A DNA stretch of 64,000 nucleotides from Thermoleophilia bacterium SCSIO 60948. Its GTDB lineage: Bacteria > Actinomycetota > Thermoleophilia > Solirubrobacterales > 70-9. The stretch covers positions 2,782,001 to 2,846,000 of the forward strand of contig CP053031.1 of assembly GCA_021496505.1 (NCBI GenBank), given 5' to 3'. This document shows positions 1 to 8,250 of this stretch, piece by piece; within the stretch, counting starts at the first letter, position 1, and each line of letters begins with the position of its first letter. Under the pieces are notes generated by a model. It had not been told where the DNA came from and ran no database searches. It saw nothing but the letters and a program-made list of their open reading frames with translations. The translations under genes and the position numbers were made by a program.

Positions 1-294
1 GACGGGCTCAGCAGGATCTCGCCGCGGTGGCCCCTTGACCGCGGTGCGGTTGGTGATCCGGTAGCGGATCACCGAGTCCGGCTCGCACTCCGTCACCGTC
101 TCGACGATCGGCGGCAGCGGCCCGATCCGCAGCTCGCGCTGCGACCCGACACCGTTGCGCGAGGACTCGCCGTCGCGAAGCCGCTTGATCTTCGCGCCGA
201 AGAGCGGGCCGAGGTTCTCGTGCTCGGACATGAACGCGAACACGCGCTCCGGCGGCTTGGAGAAGTCTCGCTCGATCAGGACCCTGGCGCTCAC
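1..294 (-). CDS. SRPBCC/polyketide-cyclase-like protein, 3' part outside window, probable frameshift
   Basis: The N-terminal part reads VSARVLIERDFSKPPERVFA followed by FMSEHENL, the usual first strand and helices of START-like SRPBCC proteins, which bind hydrophobic ligands. The GTG start at 294 is 85 nt from the divergent end of the next gene. After about 87 residues the frame runs into an unlikely proline/arginine stretch, while dropping one base from the CCCC run at 31-34 gives KGHRGEILLSP, the pattern expected at that point of the family (a His-x-Gly strand). So either the gene carries a one-base insertion or there is a sequence error. The C-terminal half is beyond the window edge. Ligand unknown. 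Confidence 0.6.
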   Translation of the reverse strand, partial: MSARVLIERDFSKPPERVFAFMSEHENLGPLFGAKIKRLRDGESSRNGVGSQRELRIGPLPPIVETVTECEPDSVIRYRITNRTAVKGPPRRDPAEPV

Positions 295-379
295 GGACGG
301 GCATCCAACCACGCCGAGGGGGCGAGGCGCGCCGCGCCCCCTCGGCGGCCCCCTCCGGGGAGGATCGGCCGGTCCGCCG

Positions 380-1183
380 TCAGATCGATGCCGCTGCGGC
401 GCGCAGAGCCTCGGCGGTCTGAGAGTCGGCCGGCAGGAACGCCTCGATCGAGAGCTCGGCGGCGGTGACGTCGAGAGCCGTCCCGAACGTTGCGACCGTG
501 CTGAGGAAGCTGAGCTCGCCGCCGCTGCCGTCCGAGATCCGCAGCGGGACCGCGACACGCTCCCCGGTCGGGCCGATCAGCTGGTCCTCGCCGATGACCG
601 GGAACCCGAGCGCCTCGTCGAGCAGGTCGCCCAGCATCGCGTCGCCGGAGACCGCGAACTCGCGCCGAAGCCGGTCGATCAGGTGCGCGCGCCACTCTGC
701 GAGGTTGACGATCCGCGGGGCGAGGCCGTCGGGATGCAGGCTGATCCTGACCACGTTGGGCGGCGCTTCGAGCAGATCCGGGTCGACGCCCGCGGTCAGC
801 AACCCGATCGCCGAGTTCGCCGCGACGAGGTTCCAGCCGCGATCGATCGCGAGCGCCGGGAAGGGCTCGTGCGCCTTCAGGATCGAGTCGAGCGCGGCGC
901 GGATCGGCTCCATCTCCGGCGAGTGGAGGTCGCGCTCGCCGAAGCTCGGTGCATGCCCGGCGGCGACGAGGATCTGATCGCGCTCGCGGAGCGGCACGTC
1001 GAGGCGTTCGCAGAGCCGGAGCACCAGATCGGGACTCGGCGTCGCCCGGCCGGTCTCGCAGAACGAGAGGTGGCGCGCCGAGGTCGCGGCGTCGAGCGCG
1101 AGCTCCATCTGCGAGAGCCCGCGACGCCGGCGCCACTCGCGAAGCAGCGTTCCCGCCCTGTCGTTCTTCGCCGCGACGGCCAC
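380..1183 (-). CDS. XRE-family regulator with MmyB-like ligand-binding domain
   Basis: A 267-residue DNA-binding protein. Residues about 11-66 form an XRE helix-turn-helix (LLREWRRRRGLSQMELAL, then HLSFCETGRATPSPDLV). The rest matches the MmyB-type domain that follows such HTHs in actinobacteria (FPALAIDRGWNLVAANSA, EWRAHLIDRL, LSFLSTVATFGT), a PAS-like fold thought to bind a small ligand such as a fatty acid. The GTG start at 1183 is favoured because a TACGGT -10 hexamer (1190-1195) ends exactly 6 nt before it, implying a leaderless message. It is divergent from the methyltransferase gene at 1274, which it may regulate; that is only an inference from position. Confidence 0.8.
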   Translation of the reverse strand: MAVAAKNDRAGTLLREWRRRRGLSQMELALDAATSARHLSFCETGRATPSPDLVLRLCERLDVPLRERDQILVAAGHAPSFGERDLHSPEMEPIRAALDSILKAHEPFPALAIDRGWNLVAANSAIGLLTAGVDPDLLEAPPNVVRISLHPDGLAPRIVNLAEWRAHLIDRLRREFAVSGDAMLGDLLDEALGFPVIGEDQLIGPTGERVAVPLRISDGSGGELSFLSTVATFGTALDVTAAELSIEAFLPADSQTAEALRAAAASI

Positions 1184-1273
1184 GGCGGCACCGTATCCGG
1201 GCCGCCGTGGCTCGGGCGAGCGGGCGCGCCGGCCGCGAGCCCGCGGCGACCGGCCTCGGGGTAGCTTGGGCGG

Positions 1274-2236
1274 ATGGAGGCGAGCGCAGGCCGTGACTTC
1301 CGCACCGCCCTGACATCCGGGGACGTGATCGTGACCGACGGCGGGATCGAGACGCGGATCATGTTCGAGACCGATTACGAGCTCGACCCCGATGTCCAGG
1401 TGGCGGCGATGGTCGGCGATCCGAGGGGCCGAGCGCTGATCCGCGAGGTCTACGCGAGCTACGTGCGGGCCGCCGAGCGCGCGGGCGTCGCAATCGTGAT
1501 CGGAACGCCGACCTTCCGTGCCTCGCGCAACTTCGCCGTCCGAGCCGGTCTGGGTGGCGAGGTCGAGCGGCTCAACCGCGAGGCGGCGGAGATGCACGCC
1601 GAGATCCGCGCGACCGCCGAGGTGCCGGTCTACGTCGCGGGCGTCCTCGGCCCGGCGCGCGACGCCTACACGCCCGGTGAGGCGCCGGACGCCGCCGAGG
1701 CGGCCACGTACCACGCCGAACAGGCCGAAGCGCTCGCCGCGTCCGGCGTCGACCTCCTGTTCGCCGCGACCTTCCCGGCCGTCGCCGAGGCGACGGGCGC
1801 CGGGCGCGCGATGGCAGCCACGGGCCTCCCCGCGGTCGTCTCCCTGGTGCTCGGCCCCGACGGCGCGGTGCTCGATGGCACGCCGCTCGGCGAAGCCGTG
1901 GCGCAGATCGACTCGGCGGTCGAGCCGCGAGCCGCGTACCTCTCGCTGTCGTGCATCCACACGAGCCTCGCCGAACGCGCTCTCGCCGCCTGCCCGCCCG
2001 AGGCGCGAGACCGGATCCTGGAGTTGAAGGCGAACGGGTCGCCGCTGCCGACGGAGGAGCTCGTGAAGCTGGACCACCCGGTCGCCGATCCGCCCGACGA
2101 GTTCGCCGCGCGGATGTGGGACCTCCATGACCGCGAGAGCCTCCAGGTTCTCGGCGGCTGCTGCGGAACGACGGTCGCCCACATCGAGGCGCTCGCCGGA
2201 CGCATCGCGAACCCAGCCGACCATCCGGCCGGCTGA
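1274..2236 (+). CDS. homocysteine S-methyltransferase family protein
   Basis: A 320-residue TIM-barrel protein of the homocysteine S-methyltransferase (Pfam S-methyl_trans) family, which transfers a methyl group to a zinc-activated thiol. The three zinc cysteines are visible: one in SLSCIHTS near residue 227 and the pair in GGCCGTT near residue 295. The N-terminus has TDGGIETRIMF, the usual first strand. Length is close to that of single-domain BHMT2/MmuM-type enzymes. ATG 1274 is preceded by TAGCTT at 1262-1267 with a 6-nt gap, so the transcript is probably leaderless. The methyl donor and exact thiol substrate cannot be read from the sequence; S-methylmethionine or a betaine are possible. 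Confidence 0.85.
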   Translation: MEASAGRDFRTALTSGDVIVTDGGIETRIMFETDYELDPDVQVAAMVGDPRGRALIREVYASYVRAAERAGVAIVIGTPTFRASRNFAVRAGLGGEVERLNREAAEMHAEIRATAEVPVYVAGVLGPARDAYTPGEAPDAAEAATYHAEQAEALAASGVDLLFAATFPAVAEATGAGRAMAATGLPAVVSLVLGPDGAVLDGTPLGEAVAQIDSAVEPRAAYLSLSCIHTSLAERALAACPPEARDRILELKANGSPLPTEELVKLDHPVADPPDEFAARMWDLHDRESLQVLGGCCGTTVAHIEALAGRIANPADHPAG

Positions 2237-2261
2237 ATTCGGCACGAGCCGACCGGGCGGT

Positions 2262-3284
2262 TCAGGCCAGGGTCGCCCGGAGCCGCACCATCGCGTCGAA
2301 CGCTCGCGTTCGGTTGACGAGGTTCGGCTGCATCGGCCCGTCCCCCGCGCGCCGTCGCAGCTCGGTCGCGACGGTCACGTAGAGGCGCTCCGGGTCGCGC
2401 CAGCCGAGGTAGGGGCGCGCCTCGGGCGAGGCGAGCATCGCCGCGGTCAGCTCGTAGGCGGGCGCGCCATCGCCCGCGCGTCGCGTCAGCTCGGCGTCGA
2501 TCCAGCGGAAGTAGTCGCGCATCGTCTCGACCGCCGGGCGGCCGGCGACCGGTCCGTGGCCCGGGACGTAGACCGAGGCGTCGAGCGAGAGCAGGAGCTC
2601 GGTCGCGGCGATCCAGTTCGCGACGGGTCCATGCCACATGATCGGTGTCACCCCGACGAACAGGACGTCGGCGGCGAAGACGACGGACGCGTCCGGGACG
2701 TGGACGACGAGATCGCCGGCGGTGTGCGCGGGTCCGACCTCGATCAACTCGAGCTCGCGGCCGCCGACGGTCTCGGAGCCGCGGCCGCTGAACGCCTCGG
2801 TCGGCTCTCGCGTCGCGTTGCCCGCGAACCCGAACGGAGCGAGGCGCTCGGAGAGATAGGCGCCGAGGCGCCCCGGCCTTCCCGGCAGCCGTGATAGCGC
2901 CGAGCTCAGGCGCTTCGATCGCGCGAGCTCGCCGGGCGGCGGCTCCTCGCGGATCGCCGCGAGGCTCGGCTCCGAGGTGACGATCCGGATCCCCGGCGGG
3001 AGCTCGCCGTTGCCCCACCAGTGATCCCCGTCGGAGTGGGTGTTGATCGCCAGCTCGACCGGGTTGCCATCGAGGTGCGGCGCCATGGCGTCGAGCATCC
3101 GGCGCGCCTGGCGGCGGTCCCAGGTCGTGTCGACGATCGCCGCCGAACCGTCGCCGACGACGAGGCCCGCGTTCGCTTCGCCGAGTCCGCCGTCGGGCTG
3201 GATCCATGCCCACGTCCGCTCGCCGACCTCCCTCAGGCCACCGGGGAACGCGGCGACGCCGCCACGCAGGTTCGTCTCAGGCAT
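2262..3284 (-). CDS. MBL-fold metallo-hydrolase
   Basis: A 340-residue metallo-beta-lactamase-fold protein. The metal motif appears at residues 82-92 as THSDGDHWWGN. In the classic HxHxDH motif the second histidine is here an aspartate (H83, D85, D87, H88). The later metal histidine lies in GPAHTAGDLVVHV and another in YVPGHGPV. Such proteins hydrolyse thioesters, lactones or sulfate esters; the substrate here is unknown. Its start overlaps the 3' end of the DUF1330 gene by 8 bp, so the two are almost certainly co-transcribed from the divergent promoter near 3583. Confidence 0.85.
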   Translation of the reverse strand: MPETNLRGGVAAFPGGLREVGERTWAWIQPDGGLGEANAGLVVGDGSAAIVDTTWDRRQARRMLDAMAPHLDGNPVELAINTHSDGDHWWGNGELPPGIRIVTSEPSLAAIREEPPPGELARSKRLSSALSRLPGRPGRLGAYLSERLAPFGFAGNATREPTEAFSGRGSETVGGRELELIEVGPAHTAGDLVVHVPDASVVFAADVLFVGVTPIMWHGPVANWIAATELLLSLDASVYVPGHGPVAGRPAVETMRDYFRWIDAELTRRAGDGAPAYELTAAMLASPEARPYLGWRDPERLYVTVATELRRRAGDGPMQPNLVNRTRAFDAMVRLRATLA

Positions 3285-3576
3285 TCGGTCCGGCCGTCTC
3301 GATGATCCGCAGATCGCGAACCGCGCCGTCGCCGAGGACGGCGAGCGCCTCCTGGTAGCCAGGACTGTCGTGCGCCGCGATCGCGGCCTCGAGGCTCGGG
3401 AACTCGATCACGACCGTGCGCTCGCGAAGCCCGGACTCGTAGACGACCTGCGGTGTGCCGCGGGCCAGGAACCTGCCACCCGCCGCGCCCATCGCGGGGC
3501 CGGCGAGCTCGGCGTATGCGGCGACCTTGCTCGGGTCGGAGATCGAGCGGTAGGTGTTGATCCACAGCGCTGGCAT
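3277..3576 (-). CDS. DUF1330-like dimeric alpha/beta-barrel protein
   Basis: A 99-residue protein with the ferredoxin-like fold of DUF1330: an initial strand (PALWINTYRSIS), a helix with KVAAYAELAGPAM, then GGRFLARG and the signature VIEFPSLEAAIAAHDSPGYQ. Members act as small dimeric barrels; no catalytic role is firmly assigned. It is the first gene of a two-gene unit with the MBL hydrolase (8-bp overlap). ATG 3576 follows a TAGGAC hexamer (complement of 3583-3588) by 6 nt, so it is probably leaderless and divergent from the PPOX gene. Confidence 0.8.
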   Translation of the reverse strand: MPALWINTYRSISDPSKVAAYAELAGPAMGAAGGRFLARGTPQVVYESGLRERTVVIEFPSLEAAIAAHDSPGYQEALAVLGDGAVRDLRIIETAGPNA

Positions 3577-3582
3577 CGAGTC

Positions 3583-3640
3583 GTCCTATCAAGCGCGGAC
3601 CGCCCGCGCACCCCGCCGCGCCGCGAGGATCGGATAGGAC
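3583..3640. promoter_or_regulatory. symmetric divergent promoter pair with 8-bp inverted arms
   Basis: GTCCTATC at 3583-3590 and its exact reverse complement GATAGGAC at 3633-3640 face opposite directions. Each contains a TAGGAC hexamer that lies 6 nt (minus strand, ATG 3576) or 7 nt (plus strand, GTG 3648) before a start codon, the spacing of -10 elements of leaderless transcripts. The DUF1330-MBL unit and the PPOX gene are therefore likely fired from mirror-image promoters. Confidence 0.5.
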
Positions 3641-3647
3641 TCGTGCG

Positions 3648-4280
3648 GTGATCGAAGACGCGGCGGACATCACGACGGAGGAGGAGCTGCGGGCCCTGGT
3701 CGGGGAACCGGTCGATCGCGTCCGCGACAAGGACCGTCCCGTGCTCAGCGAGGCCGACCGGATCTTCCTCGCCGCCTCGCCGATGTGCCTGATCGCGACG
3801 TCGGGCCCGGACGGGCGCTGCGACGTCTCCCCGCGCGGCGATCCGCCGGGGTTCGCGCAGGTCATCGACGAACGGACCATCGCCCTCCCCGAGCGCGCGG
3901 GGAATCGTCGCGCCGACAGCCACCGCAACATCCTCGCCAACCCGCAGATCGGGACCCTGTTCCTGCTGCCGGGCCGCGGCGACACGCTGCGGATCAACGG
4001 TCGCGCGCGCCTCGTGCGCGACCCCGGCGTCCTCGAGCGCATGGTCGTCAAGGGCCACAGGCCGAAGTTCGCGATCCGGATCGACGTCGAGACGGTGTTC
4101 TTCCACTGCGCGAAGGCGTTCATGCGCTCCGAGCTCTGGAACCCCGACACGTGGAATCCCGAGGCGGCACCGACCCGAGCCCAGATCGCCAAGCAGCTCG
4201 AGCGGCCGGGCGACTCGCTCGAGGAGCTCGAGCGCTACTACGACCCCGACGAGTACCGGCGCAAGCTCTACGCCGACTGA
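3648..4280 (+). CDS. pyridoxamine 5'-phosphate oxidase family protein (MSMEG_1061-like FMN protein)
   Basis: A 210-residue split-barrel flavoprotein. The core FLAASPMCLIATSGPDGRCD with DVSPRGDPPGF is the FMN/F420-binding strand region of PPOX-fold proteins, followed by NRRADSHRNILANPQIGTLF. The C-terminal HCAKAFMRSELWNPDTW is typical of the MSMEG_1061 subfamily, whose members reduce or oxidise small molecules with FMN; the physiological substrate is unknown. GTG start chosen for the TAGGAC element 7 nt upstream. Its 3' end overlaps the convergent kinase-like gene by 13 bp. Confidence 0.85.
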   Translation: MIEDAADITTEEELRALVGEPVDRVRDKDRPVLSEADRIFLAASPMCLIATSGPDGRCDVSPRGDPPGFAQVIDERTIALPERAGNRRADSHRNILANPQIGTLFLLPGRGDTLRINGRARLVRDPGVLERMVVKGHRPKFAIRIDVETVFFHCAKAFMRSELWNPDTWNPEAAPTRAQIAKQLERPGDSLEELERYYDPDEYRRKLYAD

Positions 4281-5734
4281 GCGGCGGGCTCGATCGCATC
4301 GTCGGCCGGCGTGGAGCCGACGTCGCCGACGGCGCCCTGGACGGCCTCGAAGAGGTCGGCCCCCGGAGCGATCGCCGCGGCGAAGCTCGACAGGTAGAGC
4401 AGGTTCTTGAAGAACAGGACGAGGTCCTTCGGCATCCGGAATCCGTTGCGCGCGAGCACCCGCAACAGCCGCCCGACCGAGTCGCCGAGGCGCTCGAAGG
4501 TCACCGCGCCGTCCTCGCGGCGCTCGAGCCGCTCGACCTCCGCCGTCAGCTCGGCGAGCAGCGCGTCGCGGTCGGCGGTCGGCGGGATCGCGCCGAGCTC
4601 GGCGAGCGCATCGATCTGGCCGGCGGCGTCGGACGCCGCGAACGCCATCAGGTAGCGGGCGACCTCCCCGCGCTGGCGCTCGTCCAGACGCCCGCAGATC
4701 CCGAAGTCGACGAGCGAGAAGTCGCCATCGGGGGTGACGAGGACGTTGCCCGCGTGCAGGTCGCCGTGGAAGACGCCGTGGACGATCGTGGCGGTGAGCA
4801 CGCCGCCGATCGCGACGCGGAGCAGGCGCTCGCCGTCGACGTCGGCGCCGAGCACCTCCGGTGCCTTGTCGTAAGAGACGCCCGGAACTCGCTCCATGAC
4901 GACGACGCGCTTCGTGACGAGCTCGGGCAGCGGGCGCGGCACGCGGACGAAGTCCATCCCGGCGCCTTCGAAGATCGCGGCGCTCTCGACGAGGTTCTGG
5001 GCCTCGAGGCGGAAGTCGAGCTCCTCGAGCGTGAGCTGGGCGAAGAGCTCGAGGAAGCCGCCGAGGTTGGCGAAGCGGATCCCTTCGTGAAGGCGCTCGG
5101 CCGCGGCGGCGCCGAGCGCCAGACCACCGATGTCCGAGCGAAGCTTCGAGCGCAGGCCCGGCCGACGAACCTTGACCACGACCTCTTCGCCCGACGCGGT
5201 CTTCGCGACGTGGACCTGCCCGATCGAACCTGCGGCGAGCGGCTCGGGATCGAGCTCGGCGAGCGCGTCCGCGCCGATCTCGCGTGCGATCAGGTCCTCC
5301 ACGACCGCGAAGTCGATCGGCGGCGCGTCGTCGCGACACCAGGCGAAGGCCTCGACCCAGTCGCGCGGCAGCAGGCCGTCGGCGGAGGCGATGAACTGGC
5401 CGAGCTTGATGTAGGCGGGACCGCCGGCGCGGACGAGTCGCTGCGCGCGCTTGACCGTGCCCGCCGAGGCGTCGGGCGGCGCGATCGGCGCCCCCATCGC
5501 GCGGGCGGCGGCGGTGAGCAGGACGACCGGCGCGTCGGGCGCGGCCGCGGAGACGGCGCGCCAGGCGGTCGTCGCCAGCGCTCCGACGGTGTCGGTCCAG
5601 ATCCGCGGCTGCGCGAGTCCGGAGGCCTCGCGCGCGATCTCGCGGCGCACCGCGGGCAGCTCGAGCGCCCAGACGCGAGCGGCCTCGGCCAGCGCGACGT
5701 CGTCCGCCGCTGCGGTGGTTGGCACCCCTGCCAT
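4268..5734 (-). CDS. AarF/ABC1/UbiB-family kinase-like protein
   Basis: A 488-residue ABC1-family protein. Landmarks in order: the family motif KLGQFIASADGLLPRDW, the alanine-rich nucleotide loop AAGSIGQVHVA, the ATP lysine in VVVKVRRPG, the catalytic segment HGVFHGDLHAGNVLV and the metal aspartate in FSLVDFGICGRL. Relatives support ubiquinone or other lipid metabolism and are atypical kinases/ATPases. The C-terminus has a hydrophobic helix region (LVLFFKNLLYLSSFAAAIA). It is divergent from a P450 gene across a 24-bp inverted repeat. Confidence 0.88.
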   Translation of the reverse strand: MAGVPTTAAADDVALAEAARVWALELPAVRREIAREASGLAQPRIWTDTVGALATTAWRAVSAAAPDAPVVLLTAAARAMGAPIAPPDASAGTVKRAQRLVRAGGPAYIKLGQFIASADGLLPRDWVEAFAWCRDDAPPIDFAVVEDLIAREIGADALAELDPEPLAAGSIGQVHVAKTASGEEVVVKVRRPGLRSKLRSDIGGLALGAAAAERLHEGIRFANLGGFLELFAQLTLEELDFRLEAQNLVESAAIFEGAGMDFVRVPRPLPELVTKRVVVMERVPGVSYDKAPEVLGADVDGERLLRVAIGGVLTATIVHGVFHGDLHAGNVLVTPDGDFSLVDFGICGRLDERQRGEVARYLMAFAASDAAGQIDALAELGAIPPTADRDALLAELTAEVERLERREDGAVTFERLGDSVGRLLRVLARNGFRMPKDLVLFFKNLLYLSSFAAAIAPGADLFEAVQGAVGDVGSTPADDAIEPAAQSA

Positions 5735-5758
5735 CCACTACATCAAACCATGTAATGG
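5735..5758. promoter_or_regulatory. 24-bp inverted repeat, operator candidate
   Basis: CCACTACAT at 5735-5743 and ATGTAATGG at 5750-5758 are reverse complements at 8 of 9 positions around a 6-bp spacer. The site abuts the ATG of the AarF gene (5734) and lies 50-60 bp before the P450, the arrangement expected for a dimeric repressor acting on both divergent genes. No cognate regulator is adjacent. Confidence 0.45.
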
Positions 5759-5818
5759 TCTGGACGGCGGAGCTATGTGCCGCAGCCCACACGAACGCCG
5801 ACCGGGATAATCGGCGGC

Positions 5819-7177
5819 GTGACCTCCGTGCCCGTCGCCGATCCGGCTCGCGCCGCCGAAGCCTCGCTGCCGCCCCGCCCGGGCCTCAGCCGGGCGATGA
5901 TGAGCGCGGGCTTCATGCTCACGCCGACCCGCTTCCTCGAGGCCTGCCGTGAGGACTGTGGCGAGTACTTCACGCTGCGCCCGCAGGCCGACCGCCGGCT
6001 CGTCGTCACCTCGGACCCGGTCGCGGTGCGTCAGGTCTTCAAGGGCGATCCGAAGCTGCTTCACGCCGGCGAGGCGAACATCGTCCTCGCGCCGATCCTC
6101 GGCTCGGCATCGACCCTGCTGCTCGACGGGGCCGAGCATCTGCGCCACCGAAAGCTCCTGCTGCCGCCCTTCCACGGCGAGCGGATGCGCGCCTACGAGG
6201 AGGCGATCACCGCGATCGCCGAGCGGCACGTCGCCGCCTGGCCGCGCGGGCGGCGCTTCGGCGTACTCGACAGCATGCAGGCGATCACGCTCGAGGTGAT
6301 CGAGCAGGCCGTGCTCGGCGTTGAGTCGGCCGAGCGGCGCCGCGAGGTCTCGCGCCCGCTGCGCCGACTGCTCGACATGATCGGCTCGCGCGCCTGGATC
6401 CTGGCGTTGATCGCGGCCGGCGATCGCAGCGGTCCGCGCAGCCCCTGGGGCAAGCTCCGAGCCGCTCGCACCGAGGCCGACCTCGTGCTCGACCGCCAGA
6501 TCGCCGAGCGCCGCGCCGACGCTCACTCCGACGAGCGCGGCGACATCCTCTCGCTGCTCCTCGACGCCCGCGACGAGGACGGCGACGGCCTCTCAGACCA
6601 GGCGCTCCGCGACGAGCTCGTCACGCTGCTCGTCGCCGGACACGAGACGACCGCCTCGGCACTCGCCTGGACGCTCGAGCGTCTCAGCCGCGAGCCGGAG
6701 GTCCTCGATCGGTTGCTCGGGTCGCTCGGCACGGGCTCCGACGAGTACATCGACGCGGTCATCAAGGAGTCGCTGCGGCTGCGACCGGTCGTGCCGGCGG
6801 TCGCGCGCCGGCTCCAGACGCCGATGCGGTTCGGTCCATGGGACCTGCCCGCAGGCGTCCACATCGCGCCTTCGATCTTCCTCCTGCACCGCCGACCCGA
6901 CCTCTACCCCGAGCCGCTCGCGTTCCGCCCGGAACGGTTCCTCGGCGACGGTGCGCCGGGAACCTACGAATGGATCCCGTTCGGTGGCGGCGTGCGGCGC
7001 TGTCTCGGCGCGAGCTTCGCGATGTTCGAGATCCGCGCCGTGCTGAAGGTCGTGCTCGCGAGAGTGCAGCTCGAGCGCACTCCCGGCCGCCGCGACGAGG
7101 GCGTGACCCGCCGCGCGATCACGTTCGCGCCGTCGCGCGGCGGGCGGATCCGGGTTGCGTCCCGAGCGGTCGCCTAG
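5819..7177 (+). CDS. cytochrome P450
   Basis: A 452-residue heme monooxygenase. Visible motifs: the I-helix oxygen-activation segment LLVAGHETTASALAW, the K-helix ESLRLRP (ExxR), the PERF region (FRPERFLGD) and the heme loop FGGGVRRCLGASFAMFE with the cysteine ligand. The overall pattern (GPRSPWGKLRAARTEAD, EGDGLSDQALRDELVTL-type spacing) resembles the bacterial CYP110/CYP102-heme-like class that hydroxylates fatty acids or terpenoids. GTG 5819 is preferred over ATG 5777 because GATAAT at 5806-5811 lies 7 nt upstream. Overlaps the convergent reductase by 4 bp. No redox partner gene is adjacent. Confidence 0.93.
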   Translation: MTSVPVADPARAAEASLPPRPGLSRAMMSAGFMLTPTRFLEACREDCGEYFTLRPQADRRLVVTSDPVAVRQVFKGDPKLLHAGEANIVLAPILGSASTLLLDGAEHLRHRKLLLPPFHGERMRAYEEAITAIAERHVAAWPRGRRFGVLDSMQAITLEVIEQAVLGVESAERRREVSRPLRRLLDMIGSRAWILALIAAGDRSGPRSPWGKLRAARTEADLVLDRQIAERRADAHSDERGDILSLLLDARDEDGDGLSDQALRDELVTLLVAGHETTASALAWTLERLSREPEVLDRLLGSLGTGSDEYIDAVIKESLRLRPVVPAVARRLQTPMRFGPWDLPAGVHIAPSIFLLHRRPDLYPEPLAFRPERFLGDGAPGTYEWIPFGGGVRRCLGASFAMFEIRAVLKVVLARVQLERTPGRRDEGVTRRAITFAPSRGGRIRVASRAVA

Positions 7178-8184
7178 GACCAGCTCGGCATCATCGACTC
7201 TGGGTAGCGAGCTCCGAACGCCCCGTCGGGGACGATCTCGCCGATTTGCCCGAGATCGGCATCGCTGAGCTCGATGTCGGCCGCCGCGGCGTTCTCGGCG
7301 AGCCTGTCGACGTTGCGGGTGCCGGGGATCGGGACGATGTCGTCGCCCTGGGCCAGCAGCCACGCGAGCGCGAGCTGCGTGACCGTGACGTCCTTCTCCG
7401 CGGCGAGTGCCTGCAGTCGTTCGATCGCCTCGACGTTGCGCTCGTAGTTGCCCGGCTGCCAGCGCTCGTCCCACGAGCGCATGTCGTCCTGCGGGTACTC
7501 GGACGCCGGCTTCACCTCAGAGGTCAGGAAGCCGCGACCGAGCGGCGAGTACGCGACGAACCCGATCCCGAGCTCGCGGATCGTCGGCAGGACCTCCGTC
7601 TCGACGGCGCGCTCGAATATCGAGTACTCCGACTGCAGCACCGAAACCGGGAACTCACCGTGTGCGCGCCGGATCTCGTCGGGCCCCGCCTCGCTCAGAC
7701 CGAGGTAGCGGACCTTGCCCTCGGTGACCAGCTCGCCGACCGCCCCGGCGACGTCCTCGATCGGCACATCGGGATCGACGCGGTGCTGATAGAGCACGTC
7801 GATGTGGTCGGTGCCGAGGTGGCGCAGGCTGTTCTCGGTCACCTCGCGAATGTGCTCGGGGCGGCTGTCGAAGGTGGGCGGCCGGTCCTCGGGCAGCGGA
7901 AGCACGAAGCCGAACTTGGTCGCCAGCACGAGGTCGTCGCGAATCCCCTCGGAGGCGCGGCCGACGAGCTTCTCGTTCGAGCCCGTGCCGCCGCCGTAGA
8001 GCTCCGCCGTGTCGATCATCGTGACTCCGAGGGCGTGCGCGCGACGGATCACCTCGATGCTTCGCGCCTCGTCGCCTCCGGGCCCGTAGGCCATGGTCAT
8101 CCCCATCGTCCCGAGTCCGATGGCTCCGGCCTCGAGCCCCTGCGATCCCAGTCTGCGTGTTCTCACGATGTCCCTTTCGATCAA
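7174..8184 (-). CDS. aldo/keto reductase
   Basis: A 336-residue NADPH-dependent (beta/alpha)8-barrel oxidoreductase of the YakC/AKR13-like group. Seen: LEAGAIGLGTMGMT at the N-terminus, the catalytic Asp/Tyr segment MIDTAELYGGG, the lysine in LATKFGFV, LYQHRVDPDVPIE, and the cofactor region PLGRGFLTSE with IVPIPGTRNVDRL near the C-terminus. It reduces aldehydes or ketones; substrate unknown. GTG 8166 is an alternative start. It is divergent from a TetR regulator with two identical operator-like repeats between them, so it is the likely regulated target. Confidence 0.93.
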   Translation of the reverse strand: MIERDIVRTRRLGSQGLEAGAIGLGTMGMTMAYGPGGDEARSIEVIRRAHALGVTMIDTAELYGGGTGSNEKLVGRASEGIRDDLVLATKFGFVLPLPEDRPPTFDSRPEHIREVTENSLRHLGTDHIDVLYQHRVDPDVPIEDVAGAVGELVTEGKVRYLGLSEAGPDEIRRAHGEFPVSVLQSEYSIFERAVETEVLPTIRELGIGFVAYSPLGRGFLTSEVKPASEYPQDDMRSWDERWQPGNYERNVEAIERLQALAAEKDVTVTQLALAWLLAQGDDIVPIPGTRNVDRLAENAAAADIELSDADLGQIGEIVPDGAFGARYPESMMPSWS

Positions 8185-8190
8185 CCAACG

Positions 8191-8239
8191 AACCAGTTGG
8201 TTACTTGCGTCCAGGCGAGCTTACCAACCAGTTGGTTAC
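8191..8239. promoter_or_regulatory. twin TetR-type operator sites
   Basis: The 14-mer AACCAGTTGGTTAC occurs at 8191-8204 and again at 8226-8239, 35 bp apart. Each holds an inverted repeat AACCA-GT-TGGTT. The second copy ends 11 bp before the TetR start at 8251; the first lies just before the reductase start at 8184. This matches autoregulation plus control of the divergent reductase by the TetR protein encoded next door. Confidence 0.65.
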
Positions 8240-8250
8240 CATCGCCTGCG

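Noticed and set aside
380-2245. A 621-codon minus-strand open frame covering both the XRE gene and the methyltransferase
   Set aside because: Only the part below 1183 reads as a protein family; the rest is antisense to a clear methyltransferase and is a by-product of high GC.
3408-5792. Very long overlapping open frames opposite or across the PPOX and AarF genes
   Set aside because: Arg/Ala/Pro-rich translations without any family motif, typical shadows of codon-third-position GC.
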